Of a stretch of DNA of 7,232 nt, positions 7,180-7,232 are shown in pieces (positions within the stretch are counted from its first letter, which is position 1; the number at the start of each line of letters is the position of its first letter). The notes beneath the pieces were generated by a model that ran no database searches, was not told the DNA's origin, and saw only the letters and a program-made list of their open reading frames with translations. The position numbers and the translations under genes are program-made. This DNA comes from Verrucomicrobiota bacterium (lineage in GTDB: Bacteria; Verrucomicrobiota; Verrucomicrobiia; Limisphaerales; UBA8199), in NCBI GenBank assembly GCA_026397855.1, contig JAPLUA010000022.1:1-7232 (forward strand), written 5' to 3'.

Positions 7180-7232
7180 ATGCCACCCGACCCCGTCAAA
7201 GCCCTCCAGCGGGCTACAGGCGCGATTGCGGG
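7180..7232 (+). CDS. Possible start of an unidentified gene (runs off right edge)
   Basis: An ATG at 7180-7182 opens a frame with no stop to the window edge, giving MPPDPVKALQRATGAIA. An AGGGG at 7167-7171 sits 8 bases upstream, a good Shine-Dalgarno sequence and spacing. It follows the carB-type gene in the same direction, with 92 bases and a hairpin between. Seventeen codons are too few to recognise a family, and it does not resemble the N-terminus of CarA or of full-length CarB. The evidence for a gene is the ribosome binding site plus the open frame only. Confidence 0.45.
   Translation, partial: MPPDPVKALQRATGAIA

Overview
The window is high-GC bacterial chromosome. From protein content it comes from a Gram-negative type cell envelope, because it encodes an RND efflux pump with a periplasmic lipoprotein adaptor. 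I cannot name a genus. It holds four complete protein genes, the 3' end of a transposase gene at the left edge, and probably the first codons of another gene at the right edge.

Layout. Positions 2-181 (+) are the C-terminal 59 codons of an IS630-type transposase, clearly AT-richer (about 48% GC by hand count) than what follows. Positions 205-5089 (-) are a tightly packed three-gene operon transcribed right to left: an MdtA/AcrA-like membrane fusion lipoprotein, an MdtB/MdtC-like RND transporter, and a DUF47/PhoU-like protein. Both junctions are 4-base ATGA overlaps, so the three are probably translationally coupled. No outer-membrane channel gene is present here. A divergent spacer (about 5090-5296) separates the operon from a (+) gene at 5297-7087. 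That gene encodes only the C-terminal half of the carbamoyl-phosphate synthase large subunit. After it come a small perfect hairpin and a possible new start codon at 7180 with a good Shine-Dalgarno sequence.

Two things stand out. First, the carB-type gene begins inside the oligomerisation domain. It has two in-frame stops just upstream and no trace of the N-terminal synthetase half in any forward frame of the upstream spacer, so the enzyme must be split between two loci or this copy is truncated. Second, the DUF47 protein, whose usual partner is a PiT-type phosphate transporter, is here fused by overlap to a multidrug-type RND operon. That suggests an accessory or regulatory subunit for the pump. 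I see no CRISPR array, tRNA, rRNA or phage module.
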